Positions 8,517 to 16,711 of a stretch of DNA of 64,000 nt are shown piece by piece; position 1 is the stretch's first letter, and the number at the start of each line of letters is the position of its first letter. The stretch lies in NCBI RefSeq assembly GCF_020410765.1, contig NZ_CP084541.1, forward strand, positions 1,483,001-1,547,000, written 5' to 3'. Both the position numbers and the translations under genes were made by a program. The notes under the pieces are model-generated. The model was not told the origin of the DNA. It saw only the letters and a list, made by a program, of their open reading frames with translations, and made no database searches. The stretch is from Streptomyces marincola. GTDB lineage: Bacteria; Actinomycetota; Actinomycetes; Streptomycetales; Streptomycetaceae.

Positions 8517-10082
8517 TCAGTCGTGGTCGTTCGCGCCGGTGAACCGCTGCTCGTCCTGGTCGCGGACGACCGCGCACACATCCCGCAGCGCCGTGCCGAG
8601 CCGGTCGATCTCGGCGTCGCCCAGCAATATCGACGGCTCGAACCTGAGCGTATTCACCGCGCTCGCCGTGGGGAACGTCCTGATGCGGTGGCGCCGCAGC
8701 AGGTATCCCGCGAGGCCGTAACCCAGGAATCCCTGGCGTGACAGTTCACGGAGCGTTCCGGATTCCGCGTCCGACTGGTCGAAGAACTCGAATCCCAGCA
8801 TGAGCCCGCGGCCCCGCACCTCCCTGACGACGCCGGGGAATTCCGCCGCGACCGATTCGAGAACCGCGCGCAGGCGCGCCCCGACTTCCGCGGCCGTGCG
8901 GTAGGCGCGCCCGTTGTCGGCCTCCAGGAGTTCGAGGACCTTGAGGGCGATGCGCGACGACAGGCCGTCCTTCGCGAACGTCGAACTGTGCACGACTTCG
9001 AATTCCGGCCGGTAGCGCTCCTGCCGCACCAGCATCACCGATGTCTTCGCGATGCCGCCGCCAAGGCTCTTGGCCAACGCGTAGTAGTCCCCGCGCAGGC
9101 CGATATGTGAACTCGCGAAGAACGCTCCGCTGCGGCCCATGCCGGTCTGGATCTCGTCCACGATCACCGGGAAGTCGGCTGCGCGGGCCACGCGCTGGAT
9201 CTCTGCGGCGAATTCCGGCGTGACGGCCCGGATACCGCCCTCTCCCTGGACGGGTTCGAGGACGAAGGCGCAGAAAACCGGGAACGCGCGCTCGGTCAGC
9301 CGCACCCGCCCGTCCGCGATCTCGACGTCGAGCAGCCGTCCCGACTCCTCCGCCACGATCTTTTCGAGCACGGCGGGTTCACCGAGCGGCACGAAACGGG
9401 TCCGCGCGGCCAGTTCGGGGAACGGCAGGCGGTAGGACTCGTTGTGGGTCAGCTGGACGCTGCCGAGGAGCTTGCCGTGGAAACCGCCCTCAAGCGCGAG
9501 GAACAGCGGGGGGCGGGCGAGCCGTTCCGCGTTCTCCCGCGCGACACGGTCGGCGAGCGCGTCGAAGCCGCCGGTCGCGGCCCCGTCCGCCGCGGCGTCG
9601 AGCGCGGCCGTGCCGGCCGCGACGGCGGCGCGGGCCTCCTCCACGTGCCGCGCGACCGCGTCGAGCGCGGCGGCGGCCTTCAGCCCCCTGTCCATTTCCG
9701 CGTGCTTGACAGCCGCCTCGATCGCCTCCGCGCCGGTGTTCGCGAAGATCGCGTAGTAGGGCTCGTCGCCGCCCAGTTCGCGGTGGATGACGCGATTCAG
9801 GGCGGTGGCCACCTCGTTCGCCCACGGATGGCGGGAGAATTGGGCGTGCACGGGCACCTGGCGTTCCAGCAGCTCCTTGGCGTAGGCGATGATCTCCGGA
9901 GGATTGTGGCCCAGCATGAGGGAACCGTAGCCGCCGGCGAAGTCCAGTACCGGAACCTCCGCGCCGTTCCCGTCCGTCCAGTACATTAGGTTGCCCTCGG
10001 CACGCGTGTACTCGACATCGAGCCCCGCCATGGCGAGCACTTGCCGCAGATGCGGTTCGGCCAGTTCGCGTTCAGGCGACAT
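8517..10082 (-). CDS. Class III (PLP) aminotransferase, cluster-associated
   Basis: 521 residues, fold type I PLP enzyme of the acetylornithine/omega-amino acid group. Visible motifs are the PLP-region VDEIQTGMGRSG and the catalytic Lys in ALAKSLGGG. An Ala-rich insertion (roughly residues 130-195) before LALEGGFHGK is unusual. In the cluster context it probably converts the aldehyde released by the PKS thioester reductase into a primary amine, as proposed for polyketide alkaloid pathways such as coelimycin; that is inference. The frame stays open upstream, but the ATG at 10082 has GAGAAAGG about 10 bp before it. Divergent from the flavin reductase gene, and 172 bp upstream of the SARP gene on the same strand. 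Confidence 0.92.
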   Translation of the reverse strand: MSPERELAEPHLRQVLAMAGLDVEYTRAEGNLMYWTDGNGAEVPVLDFAGGYGSLMLGHNPPEIIAYAKELLERQVPVHAQFSRHPWANEVATALNRVIHRELGGDEPYYAIFANTGAEAIEAAVKHAEMDRGLKAAAALDAVARHVEEARAAVAAGTAALDAAADGAATGGFDALADRVARENAERLARPPLFLALEGGFHGKLLGSVQLTHNESYRLPFPELAARTRFVPLGEPAVLEKIVAEESGRLLDVEIADGRVRLTERAFPVFCAFVLEPVQGEGGIRAVTPEFAAEIQRVARAADFPVIVDEIQTGMGRSGAFFASSHIGLRGDYYALAKSLGGGIAKTSVMLVRQERYRPEFEVVHSSTFAKDGLSSRIALKVLELLEADNGRAYRTAAEVGARLRAVLESVAAEFPGVVREVRGRGLMLGFEFFDQSDAESGTLRELSRQGFLGYGLAGYLLRRHRIRTFPTASAVNTLRFEPSILLGDAEIDRLGTALRDVCAVVRDQDEQRFTGANDHD

Positions 10083-10300
10083 GTAATTGATGCCTTTCTC
10101 GGCGGCGGAACAGGACCTTGGGCAACGATAATGGCGGCGGCCTTGAGGTGTGCCAAGGGCCAGTAACGGGCAGGTCACTCGCCGCCGGTGCCGGTGGGTG
10201 AGCGCCTGATTACCGCACGGTGGGGGCGGGGACACGCGGGCTGAGTATCTTGTGATTCTGGCCGAGTGATTGCGATGTGCCGCCCACCGGAGAAGGTGCA
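10083..10300. promoter_or_regulatory. Divergent promoter region, aminotransferase / flavin reductase
   Basis: 218 bp between divergent starts. On the minus strand TATCGT (10130-10125) fits a -10 for the aminotransferase. On the plus strand TATCTT near 10246 fits a -10 for the flavin reductase. CCTTGG (10116-10121) and CCAAGG (10153-10158) form a spaced inverted repeat around the minus-strand promoter that could be an activator or repressor site. All assignments are by eye. Confidence 0.35.
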
Positions 10301-10843
10301 ATGAATTCCACGACAGCCGCACAGAGTGAGTCGTATACCGTTGAGCCGTCGACGCTTCGGGCCGCGATGTCCCGGTTCGCAACCGGTGTGACGGTAGTCA
10401 CCGTCGGCGGAGACCACATTCACGCCATGACGGCCAACGCTTTTACCTCCGTCTCCCTGGCACCCCCGTCCGTCCTGTGCAGCGTGGCCCACAGCGCGGT
10501 TATGCACGGCGCGATCACGTCGGCGGGCGCGTTCGCCGTGTCGATTCTCGGCGGTGAGCAGGAGAAGCTCGCCCGGCATTTCGCCGACAAGAACCGGACG
10601 CTGGGCCGGGCCCAGTTCGATGGCGTCGCGTGGCGCCCCGGGCCCAGGACCCAGGCCCCGGTGCTGTCCGGGTCGCTGGCCTGGCTGGAATGTGAACTGA
10701 CCGAGGCCTACGTGTTCGGCGACCACACGATCTTCATCGGCACGGTGCTCAGCGCGGAGAGCGCCGAGGGCGGGCGAGGGCTGCTGTTCTTCGACGGGGC
10801 GTTCCGGCAGGTGACGTCCCCGCGGCTGCCGAAGTCCGCGTGA
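10301..10843 (+). CDS. Flavin reductase (HpaC-like)
   Basis: 180 residues with the split-barrel FMN-binding fold of NAD(P)H:flavin reductases. Typical features are MSRFATGVTVVT near the N-terminus, MTANAFTSVSLAPP, and GDHTIFIGTV near the C-terminus. Such enzymes supply reduced flavin to a partner monooxygenase. No oxygenase gene is in the window, so the partner is probably elsewhere in the polyketide cluster. The frame opens at 10277, but ATG 10301 follows GGAGAAGG at good spacing. Alternatively it reduces the flavin of the pyridoxamine-oxidase-like protein downstream. Confidence 0.88.
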   Translation: MNSTTAAQSESYTVEPSTLRAAMSRFATGVTVVTVGGDHIHAMTANAFTSVSLAPPSVLCSVAHSAVMHGAITSAGAFAVSILGGEQEKLARHFADKNRTLGRAQFDGVAWRPGPRTQAPVLSGSLAWLECELTEAYVFGDHTIFIGTVLSAESAEGGRGLLFFDGAFRQVTSPRLPKSA

Positions 10844-11373
10844 TCCGGGTGCCAAGACCCGCGCGCGGCCCCCGGGCCGGCCAGTACCGTCCCACCGGTC
10901 CGTTTCCCGGCCGCGCGCGTGCGCGACGACCGCGGGTGGCACTGACGTGCCGTCAGCCCCGGTTCTCACACGGTGACTTGGTCACATCGAAGTGCCCTCT
11001 TCCGCCACGCCCCAGGATGGCGGACGATCAGGTGGTACCGCCGTCGGCCGCAGGCCGGACCGGCGCCGTTCCCCTGGCCGCCCACCGCGCCCACGCCCGC
11101 GAGGAGACGTTTCCGTGTCCGGACCACCGTCGCCGCGGCCCGCTGGCGGCGCCCCGGCGCCCGGCGCGCCGACGGCCGGAACGCTGCGCGAACGGACCGT
11201 CCGGTACGCACTCGGCGCCGCGCCCCCGTTCCGCCGCGCCGCGCCCGGGTGGGTGAGGTGCCGGAGGCACGGCCCGCCCCGGCCCGCGGGAGCCCGGCCG
11301 GAGGCCGCGCACGGCGTGCGCGGCACAGGGCGCCGGCCCAGCTGACCTGCCCGACCTGACCGGAGAGACACCC
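10844..11373. other. 530-bp gap between flavin reductase and PNPOx-like genes
   Basis: No gene recognised. All open frames here translate to Arg/Pro-rich sequence typical of shadow frames. One short GTG-initiated frame with a plausible ribosome site is listed separately. The gap is long for a cluster this compact and may be a remnant of a lost gene. Confidence 0.4.
11115..11345 (+). CDS. Possible small protein or gene remnant
   Basis: GTG at 11115 is preceded by GAGGAG about 8 bp upstream and opens 76 codons, including TLRERTVRYALGAAPPFRR, which is less shadow-like than its surroundings. The rest is Arg/Pro/Gly-rich with no known domain. It could be a degenerate N-terminus of a lost gene or a chance frame. 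Confidence 0.15.
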   Translation: MSGPPSPRPAGGAPAPGAPTAGTLRERTVRYALGAAPPFRRAAPGWVRCRRHGPPRPAGARPEAAHGVRGTGRRPS

Positions 11374-11865
11374 ATGGCGCAGAAAGTCGAGAAGTTCTCC
11401 GACCTGGAGGACTCGTTCTTCGACTACATCAAGGACATCGTCTACGCGACGATGATCACGGTCGACAAGAAGGGCCGCCCCCGCGCGCGCGTCCTGCTGC
11501 CGATCTGGGAGGTCGTCGACGACCGCCCGCTCGGCTGGCTCGCCGTGTTCAAGACGCCGGTGAAGGCCGCCCACCTGGCCAACAACCCGCACACGACCTA
11601 CTCGTACTGGAACCAGCGGCAGAACTGCGTGTTCGTCGACAGCGTCACCACGTGGGTCGAGGACATGGAGACCAAGCGCTACGCCTGGGACCTCTACACC
11701 AAGGGCAGCCCGCCCGGCGTCGGCTACAACCCGCGCGCGTACTGGAGCGGCGGTCCCACGGACCCCAAGTTCGAGGTGCTGCGCATCGAGCCGTGGCGCG
11801 TGCAGGTGCTGCGCGGCCGTGACCTGCACAGCCGCATCTGGACCGCGGAGACGGAAACCGCCTGA
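11374..11865 (+). CDS. Pyridoxamine 5'-phosphate oxidase-like flavin protein
   Basis: 163 residues, split-barrel PNPOx-like fold with an N-terminal helix (FSDLEDSFFDYIKDIVYATMITV), the strand pair around DKKGRPRARVLLPIWEV and a C-terminal strand FEVLRIEPWRVQVL. Members bind FMN, F420 or heme. A cluster role such as oxidation or reduction of the polyketide intermediate is possible but not shown by the sequence. ATG with GGAGAG about 6 bp upstream. Followed 132 bp later by the SnoaL-like gene on the same strand, so likely co-transcribed. Confidence 0.75.
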   Translation: MAQKVEKFSDLEDSFFDYIKDIVYATMITVDKKGRPRARVLLPIWEVVDDRPLGWLAVFKTPVKAAHLANNPHTTYSYWNQRQNCVFVDSVTTWVEDMETKRYAWDLYTKGSPPGVGYNPRAYWSGGPTDPKFEVLRIEPWRVQVLRGRDLHSRIWTAETETA

Positions 11866-11997
11866 CGCTCCGCCCACCGACCGCGGCACCGGCCGCCCCC
11901 CGGGGCCGGTGCCGCTCCCCGGAAGAAACCGATGGTCCGGTTCTGTCCGGGCCGCCTCGCCGCCGGACCTCCCGGCGGCGCCACGAAAGGGATACCG

Positions 11998-12387
11998 ATG
12001 ACCTTCCCCGCCATGCCCCGTTACGTCGACGCCTGGTTCCGCGCGTCGATCGACGCCGACCCCGACGCCTGGGCCGACACGTGGACCGAGGACGGCATCT
12101 TCCACGACCCGGTCGGTGACCCGCCGGTCGTCGGCCGCGAGGCGATCCGCAAGTTCATAGCCGACGCGCTGCCCGCGTTCAAGCCGTTCCTCGGCCTCAC
12201 CCCGGTCGAGGCGTACTACGTGGCCGACTCCGTCGCCGTGTCCTGGCGGGCCGCCGCCGTCACCGGCGACGGCAAGCCGGTGAACTGGGCGGGCATCAAC
12301 ATCTACGAACTGGCCGAGGACGGGATGATCAAGGAGGTCCGCTCCTACTTCAGCAACGCGGTCTTCCAGGCCCAGGCCAACGGCTGA
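11998..12387 (+). CDS. SnoaL-like / ketosteroid isomerase-like protein
   Basis: 129 residues of the NTF2-like cone fold: PRYVDAWFRASIDADPDAWADTWTEDGIFHDPVGDPPVVGREAIRK is the typical N-terminal half (split here only by description), with WAGINIYELAEDGMIKEVRSYF near the end. Confidence 0.1.
   Translation: MTFPAMPRYVDAWFRASIDADPDAWADTWTEDGIFHDPVGDPPVVGREAIRKFIADALPAFKPFLGLTPVEAYYVADSVAVSWRAAAVTGDGKPVNWAGINIYELAEDGMIKEVRSYFSNAVFQAQANG
11998..12387 (+). CDS. SnoaL-like polyketide cyclase / isomerase-fold protein
   Basis: 129 residues of the NTF2-like cone fold. It starts MTFPAMPRYVDAWF, continues with the hallmark DGIFHDPVGDPPVVGREAI in the first half and ends with INIYELAEDGMIKEV. Family members are polyketide cyclases, epoxide hydrolases or ketosteroid isomerases, usually with an acid-base Asp or His in the pocket. 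In polyketide alkaloid clusters such proteins have been proposed to help ring formation after transamination; here that is inference. The frame opens at 11932, but ATG 11998 follows GAAAGG at proper distance. A strong hairpin follows the stop. This entry is the one to use for this gene; the other entry at these coordinates is a duplicate. Confidence 0.8.
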   Translation: MTFPAMPRYVDAWFRASIDADPDAWADTWTEDGIFHDPVGDPPVVGREAIRKFIADALPAFKPFLGLTPVEAYYVADSVAVSWRAAAVTGDGKPVNWAGINIYELAEDGMIKEVRSYFSNAVFQAQANG

Positions 12388-12442
12388 CCCGCCCCCCGGC
12401 CGGGGCCCGTCCCGTTCGGCTTCCCCTCCGGCCCCGCCGCTC

Positions 12443-12478
12443 GCGCCCGGCGCCGCCCGACACGGCGGCGCCGGGCGC
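12443..12478 (+). terminator. Hairpin terminator after the SnoaL-like gene
   Basis: A perfect 15-bp inverted repeat (arms 12443-12457 and 12464-12478) with a 6-nt loop, 55 bp after the stop codon. There is no T-tract, as is common in Streptomyces. Confidence 0.6.
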
Positions 12479-12654
12479 CGCCGCGTTCCGGCCGCGCGCC
12501 CCGCCCGCGGGTCGGCGCACTGCGCACCGTGCACACTTCGCCGCCGATTCTGAGCACCGTGAACGGTGGTACGGCGGCCCTCGCTTGCCTAACGTCCTCG
12601 GTGAGCGCAGGGCCGCGGAGGAGTCCTGCGACACCACGGGGAACGACCCGGAAA

Positions 12655-12688
12655 CGGGCGGGCGCGGGCGGGGGGCCGCGCCCGCCCG
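12655..12688 (-). terminator. Hairpin terminator after argS
   Basis: A perfect 13-bp inverted repeat (12655-12667 and 12676-12688) lies just downstream of the argS stop on its strand. Together with the hairpin at 12443 it separates the convergent polyketide cluster and argS. The 315-bp gap 12388-12702 holds nothing else I can recognise. Confidence 0.55.
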
Positions 12689-12702
12689 CGCCGGGCCCGG
12701 GA

Positions 12703-14466
12703 TCACATGCGCTGCGGGGCCTCGATGCCGAGCAGCAGCAGGCCCTGCGCCAGGGTCGCCCGCGTCAGCGCGCACAGCGCCAGCCGGTTGGCGCGCACCT
12801 CGGCCGGCACGTCCTCGCGCAGCACGGGGCAGGACTCGTAGAAGGCGGTGAACGCCTTCGCCAGACCGTAGAGGTAGGCCGCGAGCTGGTGCGGCTCAAG
12901 CGTCGCCGCGACCCCTTCGAGCGCGGCACCGAACTCGTCCAGCTCAAGGGCCAGCGCGTGCTCGGCCGGTTCGAGCGCGACCGCCGGGTCGAACGCGCCC
13001 TCGCCCGCGCCCTGTTCCGCCGCCTTGCGCAGGATCGAGGCGATGCGGGTGTGCGTGTACTGGAGGTAGACGCCGGTCTGCCCGTTGAAGCTGACCATGC
13101 GGTCGACGTCGAAGGAGTAGTCCTTGGCCCGCGAGGTGGACAGCTCGGCGTACTTGACCGCGCCGATGCTCGCGACGCGCGCGATCTCGTCCAACTCATC
13201 CGGCGAGAGCGCCGGGTCCTTCTCCGCGACGACCTCGCGGGCGCGCCGCAGCGCGTCGTCCAGCAGGTCCGCGAGCCGCACCGTGCCGCCGGAGCGCGTC
13301 TTGAACGGCCGCCCGTCCGGGCCGTTGATGGTGCCGTTCGCGGCGTGCACCGCCTCGATGCCCTCGGTCAGCCACCCGGCCCTGCGCGCCGTTTCGAAGA
13401 TCATCGCGAAGTGCTGGGCCTGGCGGGCGTCCACCACGTAGATCAGCCGGTTCCCGCCCAGCTCCCGGATGCTGTGGCGGATGGTGGCCAGGTCGGTGGC
13501 CGCGTATCCGAAGCCGCCGTCGGACTTCTGGACCAGCATCGGGACGGGCTGGTCGTCGAGGAAGACGACCTTGGCGCCCTCGCTGTCCTCCAGCAGGCCC
13601 TTGTCCCGCAGCTCGTCCACGACGCCCTGGAGCCAGGGGTTGTAGAACGACTCCCCCAGCACGTCGTCGCGCGTGAGCAGCACCCCGAGCCGTTCGTAGA
13701 TCTGCTGGAAGGCGGCCTCGGACTCGCCGACGATCTCCCGCCAGGCGGCCACCGTCTCCTCGTCCCCGCTCTGGAGCGCGACGACCCGGCGCTGGGCGCG
13801 CTGCTTGAACTCCGCGTCCCGGTCGAACTCCTGCCGCGCGGTGCGGTACAGCGCGTCGAGCGCGGACACCGCGCCGCCCGTCCCGTCCGCGCCGATCTCC
13901 TTGTCGCGCCACGCCGCGTCCGGGTGCTCGAACAGGTACTGGATGAGCATGCCGAACTGGGTGCCCCAGTCGCCCACGTGGTTCTGCCGCACCACGCGCG
14001 CGCCCAGGAAGCCGAGCACGCGGGCCAGGGCGTCGCCGATCAGGGTCGACCGCAGGTGGCCGACGTGCATCTCCTTGGCCACGTTCGGGCCCGAGTAGTC
14101 GATGACGGCCGTCTGGGCGGCCTGGCTGCGCGGCACCCCGAGGCCGGGGGCCGCCGCCCGCGCCGCGAGGCGGTCGAGGAGGGCGGCGTCGGCCAGCGTG
14201 ATGTTGAGGAAGCCGGGCCCCGAGACCTCGACGGACGCCAGCGCGTCGGCCCCGGCCACGAGGTCCCGCAGCCGGCCCGCGAGCTCGCGCGGATTGGTGC
14301 CGACGCGCTTGGCCAGCGACAGGGCAGCGTTCGCCTGGTAGTCCGCCCGGTCGGAGCGTCGCACGAGCGGGTCCTCGGACGCGAACTCCGGAGGCAGCAC
14401 CTCCGCCATCGCCGCTCGGACAGCCGCTTCCACCTCACCGGCCAGGGACCGGACCTGCTCCACCAT
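12703..14466 (-). CDS. argS: Arginyl-tRNA synthetase
   Basis: 587 residues, class I aminoacyl-tRNA synthetase charging tRNA-Arg in the cytosol. It shows the Arg-specific N-terminal domain, HVGHLRST as the HIGH signature preceded by SGPNVAKEM, and PFKTRSGGTVRLADLL in place of a classical KMSKS loop, as in many ArgS proteins. The C-terminal anticodon-binding domain ends ALTRATLAQGLLLLGIEAPQRM with the usual terminal Met. The frame continues upstream to a TTG at 14508; ATG 14466 is chosen because it begins the conserved domain, with AGGAG 12 bp upstream. It marks the likely boundary of the polyketide cluster. A second argS elsewhere cannot be excluded. Confidence 0.95.
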   Translation of the reverse strand: MVEQVRSLAGEVEAAVRAAMAEVLPPEFASEDPLVRRSDRADYQANAALSLAKRVGTNPRELAGRLRDLVAGADALASVEVSGPGFLNITLADAALLDRLAARAAAPGLGVPRSQAAQTAVIDYSGPNVAKEMHVGHLRSTLIGDALARVLGFLGARVVRQNHVGDWGTQFGMLIQYLFEHPDAAWRDKEIGADGTGGAVSALDALYRTARQEFDRDAEFKQRAQRRVVALQSGDEETVAAWREIVGESEAAFQQIYERLGVLLTRDDVLGESFYNPWLQGVVDELRDKGLLEDSEGAKVVFLDDQPVPMLVQKSDGGFGYAATDLATIRHSIRELGGNRLIYVVDARQAQHFAMIFETARRAGWLTEGIEAVHAANGTINGPDGRPFKTRSGGTVRLADLLDDALRRAREVVAEKDPALSPDELDEIARVASIGAVKYAELSTSRAKDYSFDVDRMVSFNGQTGVYLQYTHTRIASILRKAAEQGAGEGAFDPAVALEPAEHALALELDEFGAALEGVAATLEPHQLAAYLYGLAKAFTAFYESCPVLREDVPAEVRANRLALCALTRATLAQGLLLLGIEAPQRM

Positions 14467-14592
14467 CTTCGCGAACCACTCCTGTGTACGGGAACCTGCC
14501 GCTGCCAAGCATGACAGGACGGCGGCCCCCCGGGCGCGGCGAGGTGGCGTCGGCCGGTGCGCGAGCGCCCGTCCGGGCGGCCCCGGGGCGGG

Positions 14593-14817
14593 TCAGCCGT
14601 GCTTCTCGTACATCGCCAGGGCGACACCGAGGCCGAAGAACGTCGGCGCCCACTCGCCGACGAACAGGCCCCACCGGTCGGCGCGCGCGACATCGGCGCC
14701 CGGCTCCGCCTTGAGCGAGGTGACCCAGCTGACCACCGTGAGACCGATGCTGGCGAAGGCCGCGCAGTAGGCGTGCTCGCTGCGGACTCCGGCCTCGTGA
14801 AGCTTCTTGACGATCAC
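14593..14817 (-). CDS. Small two-segment membrane protein of unknown function
   Basis: 74 residues from a GTG preceded by AAGGGG about 5 bp upstream; the longer open frame upstream is noncoding in character. Two hydrophobic segments, AYCAAFASIGLTVVSWVTSL and WAPTFFGLGVALAMY, predict a small integral membrane protein. I know similar short proteins in Streptomyces, but no function. It lies between argS and the LPMO gene on the argS strand, with its own 126-bp gap. Confidence 0.65.
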   Translation of the reverse strand: MIVKKLHEAGVRSEHAYCAAFASIGLTVVSWVTSLKAEPGADVARADRWGLFVGEWAPTFFGLGVALAMYEKHG

Positions 14818-15032
14818 GACATCCCCTTTCCATGGTTCTGCACCACTGTGCGGGGAAATTCCGGTTTTCGCCATCGGGGGTCCGCGCGCGGCGGGCGGTG
14901 GGCCAGCGCGAACGCCGGCCCGAGCGCGCGGGGACCGCGGGCCGACCGGGTGAGCGCCCCGTTCGGCCGGGCGCCGAGCATGGCCGGATTGAGTCGTTTC
15001 ACTCGACCACCGCGGGGGGACAGCCCTGACAT

Positions 15033-15046
15033 CGGGAGCGCTCCCA
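15033..15046. promoter_or_regulatory. CebR-like operator upstream of the LPMO gene
   Basis: CGGGAGCGCTCCCA matches 13 of 14 positions of TGGGAGCGCTCCCA, the palindrome bound by the cellobiose-responsive LacI-family repressor CebR in Streptomyces. It lies 40 bp before the LPMO start codon, a position suited to repression. The downstream enzyme family oxidises cellulose, so site and gene agree. Confidence 0.65.
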
Positions 15047-15085
15047 ACCGGACACCCCCCACCGTCTTCCGGACGAGGAGTCGCA

Positions 15086-15763
15086 GTGTTGCCTTTTGTG
15101 CGCCAACGCACCGACGCGCGCGGATGGACGTTCCGCGCCGTCCTGGCCGTTCTGGCCTCCGCCCTGCTCATGATGACGCCCTGGTCGACCCCGGCCGCCT
15201 CCGCCCACGGCTCGACCGCCGACCCCGTCTCGCGCAACTACGGCTGCTGGCAGCGCTGGGGCAACGACTTCCAGAACCCCGCCATGGCGCAGCAGGACCC
15301 CATGTGCTGGCAGGCGTGGCAGCACGACACCAACGCCATGTGGAACTGGAACGGCCTGTACCGCGAGGGCACCGGCGGCAACTTCCAGGCGTTCATCCCC
15401 GACAACCAGCTGTGCAGCGCGGGCCGCACCGGGGACGGCCGGTACAACTCCATGGACACGCCCGGCGCGTGGAAGACGTCCAGGATCGGCACCGACTTCA
15501 CCGTGGACGTGCTCGACCAGGCGTACCACGGCGCGGACTACCTCCACGTCTACGTGACGCGGCAGGGCTACAACGCCCAGACCGACGCGCTGGACTGGGG
15601 CGACCTCGAACGGGTCGCGAGCACCGGCAGGTACGCGCCCGCCAACCACTACACCGTGGACGTCAGCGCGCCGGGGCGCAGCGGGCACCACGTCGTCTAC
15701 ACGATATGGAAGGCGTCGCACGCGGACCAGATCTACTTCTTCTGCAGCGACGTGACCTTCTGA
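15086..15763 (+). CDS. Secreted AA10 lytic polysaccharide monooxygenase
   Basis: 225 residues. A signal peptide ends at SASA before His41, so the mature protein begins HGSTADPVSRNYGCW, the obligatory N-terminal His of the copper histidine brace. His148 in AYHGADYL is the likely second copper ligand, and the C-terminal YFFCSDVTF carries the axial aromatic region. There is no carbohydrate-binding module. Overall it most resembles the short S. coelicolor LPMO10B type, which acts on cellulose and chitin. GTG start at 15086 with GAGGAG 8 bp upstream. Single-gene unit with a CebR-like operator before it and a strong hairpin after it, so induction by cellobiose is the likely regulation. Confidence 0.93.
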   Translation: MLPFVRQRTDARGWTFRAVLAVLASALLMMTPWSTPAASAHGSTADPVSRNYGCWQRWGNDFQNPAMAQQDPMCWQAWQHDTNAMWNWNGLYREGTGGNFQAFIPDNQLCSAGRTGDGRYNSMDTPGAWKTSRIGTDFTVDVLDQAYHGADYLHVYVTRQGYNAQTDALDWGDLERVASTGRYAPANHYTVDVSAPGRSGHHVVYTIWKASHADQIYFFCSDVTF

Positions 15764-15768
15764 GCCAC

Positions 15769-15817
15769 CGCGTCACCGCCGCCTGCCCCCGCCCGGGGCG
15801 CGGGCGGCGGTGACGCG
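15769..15817 (+). terminator. Hairpin terminator after the LPMO gene
   Basis: A perfect 15-bp inverted repeat (15769-15783 and 15803-15817) begins 6 bp after the LPMO stop; the 19-nt loop can itself fold. Confidence 0.6.
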
Positions 15818-15919
15818 CGCCGGGCCGGCTCTGGCGCGGCCCACACACGTCAACTACCGTGTACACGCCTTGGTCACGAAATCCGCACCCGCCGCGCGTC
15901 CCGACGGAGGACATGTCCA

Positions 15920-16711
15920 GTGCGTCGCACGAGATCCGCATGCCTCACCGCCGTCGTCGCCGCCGCGGCGTCGCTCTCGCTGGCCGCGCCCGCCCGGGCC
16001 GTTCCGGAGACCGCCCCCTGCACGCCCGCTGTCGACGCGGGCACGGAGAGCGGGATGGGCCGCGTTCTCGGCCTGATGGACGACCTCAGGGAAAGCGGCC
16101 ACGGCCGGGCGGAGATCGACGCCGTCCTGGCCGACCTGGCCTGCATGACGCGCGTTCCCACGACCACCGGCGAGCCGGTCTCCGCGCGGGCCGCCGCCCT
16201 GCCCGACGCGCCCGTGGACGTCACCGCGCCGTCCGTCTACGTCATCACCGAGGTCAACGGCAGGGACCGCTGGGTGGCCATCACCGAGTGGAGCTGGCGG
16301 ACCGTGCCGACCTATCCCATGACGGGCAACCAGGGGATCGCGACCTGGTTCAGCTCCGGTGTGAACCCGATCGTCCAGGTCGTCCACCACAGCGGGCACA
16401 CCAGCCAGTTCCCCAACGTCAGCCGCGAGGACGCGTCCGACCTGAACGACCACGGCGTCAGCTTCCTCATGGCCCCGCGCACGTCCGCGACGGACCTGAA
16501 CGTGGCCAGGGGCATGTCGTCCCTGGTCTTCGAGGGCCGCGACGGGTGCGCGGACCCGACGGTGACCAGTTCCTACTCCCACTCGTTCGGGAGCACGAGC
16601 ATCAGCGCCATCGACATCTCGGCCGACGGCCAGGAGGTCCACTGGACGGCCGAGGACGGCCGGGCCCAGTCCACCGGCCCGGCCACGCGGGTGGCGGGCG
16701 TCTGCTCCTAG
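15920..16711 (+). CDS. Secreted protein of unknown function
   Basis: 263 residues from GTG 15920 (GGAGGAC upstream). A Sec-type signal peptide (RRTRSACLTAVVAAAASLSLAA, cleaved near ARA) is followed by a mature domain with two Cys near the start and two later, suggesting disulfides. A recurring pattern of Trp/Ser-rich beta segments (RWVAITEWSWRTVPTYP, IVQVVHHSGHTSQFPN) is seen. I recognise no family. It is convergent with the next gene: both stop codons lie in one CTAG palindrome, so the two reading frames overlap by 4 bp with no room for a terminator between them. Confidence 0.7.
   Translation: MRRTRSACLTAVVAAAASLSLAAPARAVPETAPCTPAVDAGTESGMGRVLGLMDDLRESGHGRAEIDAVLADLACMTRVPTTTGEPVSARAAALPDAPVDVTAPSVYVITEVNGRDRWVAITEWSWRTVPTYPMTGNQGIATWFSSGVNPIVQVVHHSGHTSQFPNVSREDASDLNDHGVSFLMAPRTSATDLNVARGMSSLVFEGRDGCADPTVTSSYSHSFGSTSISAIDISADGQEVHWTAEDGRAQSTGPATRVAGVCS

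Noticed and set aside
11998..12387. A second, low-confidence entry for the SnoaL-like gene in the feature list
   Set aside because: It is a duplicate of the same gene with a poorer description; only the fuller entry (confidence 0.8) should be used.
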